Shown: piece after piece, positions 32,257 through 33,984 of the stretch
Layout of the letters: each line of letters starts with the position of its first letter
How positions within the stretch are numbered: position 1 is the stretch's first letter
Origin: Perkinsus chesapeaki
Taxonomy: Eukaryota; Perkinsozoa; Perkinsida; Perkinsidae
Reading direction: 5' to 3'
NCBI GenBank assembly: GCA_013115145.1
Contig: JAAPAO010000143.1
Location: forward strand, 29,703-63,686
Length of the DNA: 33,984 nt
Made by a program: the position numbers and the translations under genes
The notes under the pieces: generated by a model
Databases searched by the model: none
The model's input: the letters and a program-made list of their open reading frames with translations, nothing else
What the model was told of the DNA's origin: nothing

Positions 32257-33259
32257 GCGTCCTGTCGAGCTGTGATTTCCCAGATTGAATTTCGAGCTAG
32301 CTACTCGATATTATCAATGTTACTTGGTAATTGCTAACCAACAAGATATCGAGTCTACAGTGGAAGACCCTTCTCCGTGTCAATCATCGATGGAGATTAT
32401 CCACAATCATTTTAGCTAGGCCCTTTTCTCAACAGGCCATATCTTCAAGACTTTGAGGTCCTTTATAAACGCCGTGATGGTATTGTTTTGTTCAAAACGT
32501 TACACCTTACAACAAGGGTCGGCGATCCTGAATACTATTTAACGTTGTATATCTAGTCTGAGTCGCTCAAGCGAGACAGAATCGCTGGAAAAATTGACGG
32601 GAACTCGGATTGCTGCAGTCCTGAACGTGAAGCTTCCCATTTGCTGTTATCATTATAATTTTAAAGTCATGGGTCATAATCAGTTCTTGCGACTAGCTAC
32701 AGCTGGTAAAATGATACTTCAATCCGGGTTGCCCCTCGTACTATGACACTAGCTTTAAGAGTTCCACAATGGCCCAATCGACCAAGTCCACTAGTAGATC
32801 ATACCTAGTATTATCAATCCAGCGAACTCAAAGACTAGTAATGAAAGGAAGGAGATGGTCTGACATCATAGGGATTCCACAAACGAAATCAGAACGAACA
32901 ATCTGCCGGATCATACAATTCTGAATTATTAATTCATCACACATCGTGATCTCTCTTCCGCTAACACGTTAAGTTAGACCTCAAAGAAACCTAAGTGAAG
33001 CCAATTCGGAGTTTATGAAACCTACCCCGTGAGAATGATGTCAGTGCTTGCATACTTTCTTATGCTGTGACCATACAAGTCTTTGACAATCAACACTGCA
33101 GTAATGCACAGCACACAATGCACAGCAATGCACTTCGAGCACACTTTATCGCCAGACTTCCCACAGGTAGCACAGAGATGATGATTTCTCTCTGGAAAGC
33201 ATCAGCCTCAACACCTTCCCTTGGAGAGCAATTGGGTGAAGTACTCGGTGTCGTCTGCT
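32257..33259. other. Region without a supported gene
   Basis: The missing end of the S28 peptidase would be expected here, but no NG-DPW or His motif is visible. It contains ACTCGATAT 32303-32311 with ATATCGAGT 32346-32354, and a short TGCACAGCA-type repeat near 33105-33130. Confidence 0.45.
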
Positions 33260-33581
33260 TTAAAGTTCACCGGATTTCTCGGAACCCTGCATCACCATGA
33301 ATGCCATCAGGTTCGAACCACTTGCGACTTGCTGCTGAATTAAACGTATTATTTCAGCCATCGTGTTCGGATCCTTCTTGATTCTCTGTTCAGCACTATC
33401 CCATGCATTTTTCATTGTCTCGGCAACACTCTTCTCATTATTCGCTTCAACTCCATAAGACATAACCGAAGAGTATACAGGGAAGATAACCATTGGCTCG
33501 AAGTGGCGCATAGACGTGGAAGAGAGCGGTAACTTTGACCAGTCGAGCCAGGACAACCAGAACTTCTCCGCGTTTCTCCAT
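33260..33581 (-). CDS. Exon-like reading frame of unknown protein (partial)
   Basis: The frame reads RWRNAEKFWLSWLDWSKLPL, then VYSSVMSYGVEANNEKSVAE and IIRLIQQQVASGSNLMAF, and stops at 33260. Its composition is protein-like, with amphipathic helices, but I do not recognise the family. A good 48-nt intron (33582-33629, GTAAGT to CACAG) sits just upstream on this strand, so it is probably a 3' exon of a gene that starts toward or beyond the window end. Confidence 0.4.
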
Positions 33582-33616
33582 CTGTGCGCCTTCTTGTTAG
33601 AACCACATACGTTACG

Positions 33617-33633
33617 ACTCGTAACTTACGAGT
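33617..33633. repeat. Perfect 8+1+8 palindrome across a 5' splice site
   Basis: ACTCGTAA and TTACGAGT around one C. On the minus strand it contains CTC|GTAAGT, the donor of the probable intron 33582-33629. Confidence 0.8.
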
Positions 33634-33984
33634 GGAGGCGCCGCCGCAGAGGGCAAACCGCGGGTGACACGAGCCAACTCGATAGCAGCAGGCAGGTAGT
33701 GTTCCGTCCAACACTCAAACTCCCCGCAACTCTCGTCAACACGGATGCTCCTCATGGAAACTTTCCATTGGAAAAGCGCGACTGCAGCCTGGAAACCTCA
33801 GGCGCCACTTCAAAGAGGGACTCATGCTTTAATATGCATACAGCTCCTTTGATGACCAAACCGTGAATCCCGTCAAGCACGACGTTCGGTGAGAACAGCA
33901 TGATAACATCACTACACCATTTCAAGATCTAATCAGTAAAAGCCAAGATCAAATTAATATAGCCCAGAACAGATTAGTAAAAGC

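Overview
The window is nuclear DNA of an intron-rich alveolate protist, most likely Perkinsus or a close relative. The clues are an almost exact dinoflagellate/Perkinsus-type spliced-leader sequence at 29837-29858, very short introns (mostly 40-56 nt, GT-AG), and recognisable eukaryotic genes: DNA polymerase epsilon, a ZRANB2-type splicing factor, a Snu114 fragment and FEX. The genus is my inference; the gene families are read from the sequence. Most exons sit in different frames, so gene calls were made by joining exons across GT-AG introns that restore a recognisable protein.

Layout. 1-7547 (+): C-terminal half of the DNA polymerase epsilon catalytic subunit, in many small exons, ending in its two cysteine motifs. 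7548-9048: intergenic, with tandem and inverted repeats. 9049-10032 (+): an intronless malate/lactate dehydrogenase with a glutamine at the substrate-specificity position. 11014-11853 (+): a single-pass membrane protein with an LEA_2-like domain. 11866-13000: remnants of further dehydrogenase copies. 13162-14165 (-): a ZRANB2-like protein with two RanBP2-type zinc fingers.

14583-23427 (-): three bestrophin-family anion channel genes head to tail, each with a related C-terminal helical extension. The first holds a complete selenocysteine tRNA in an intron; the second holds a 118-bp MITE in an intron. 24433-26056 (-): a two-domain fluoride channel of the FEX/CrcB family, so four successive genes on one strand encode anion channels or exporters.

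26057-28244: no clear gene, but a dense chain of perfect short inverted repeats. 28245-28907 (-): a five-exon internal piece of the U5 snRNP GTPase Snu114/EFTUD2, lacking both ends. 29837-29858: spliced-leader relic. 30240-32256 (+): a serine carboxypeptidase of family S28, whose 3' end I could not find. 33260-33581 (-): an unrecognised exon-like reading frame.

Three things stand out: the selenocysteine tRNA nested in a channel gene, a family of perfect odd-length palindromes confined to introns and intergenic DNA, and the Arg-to-Gln change in the dehydrogenase.
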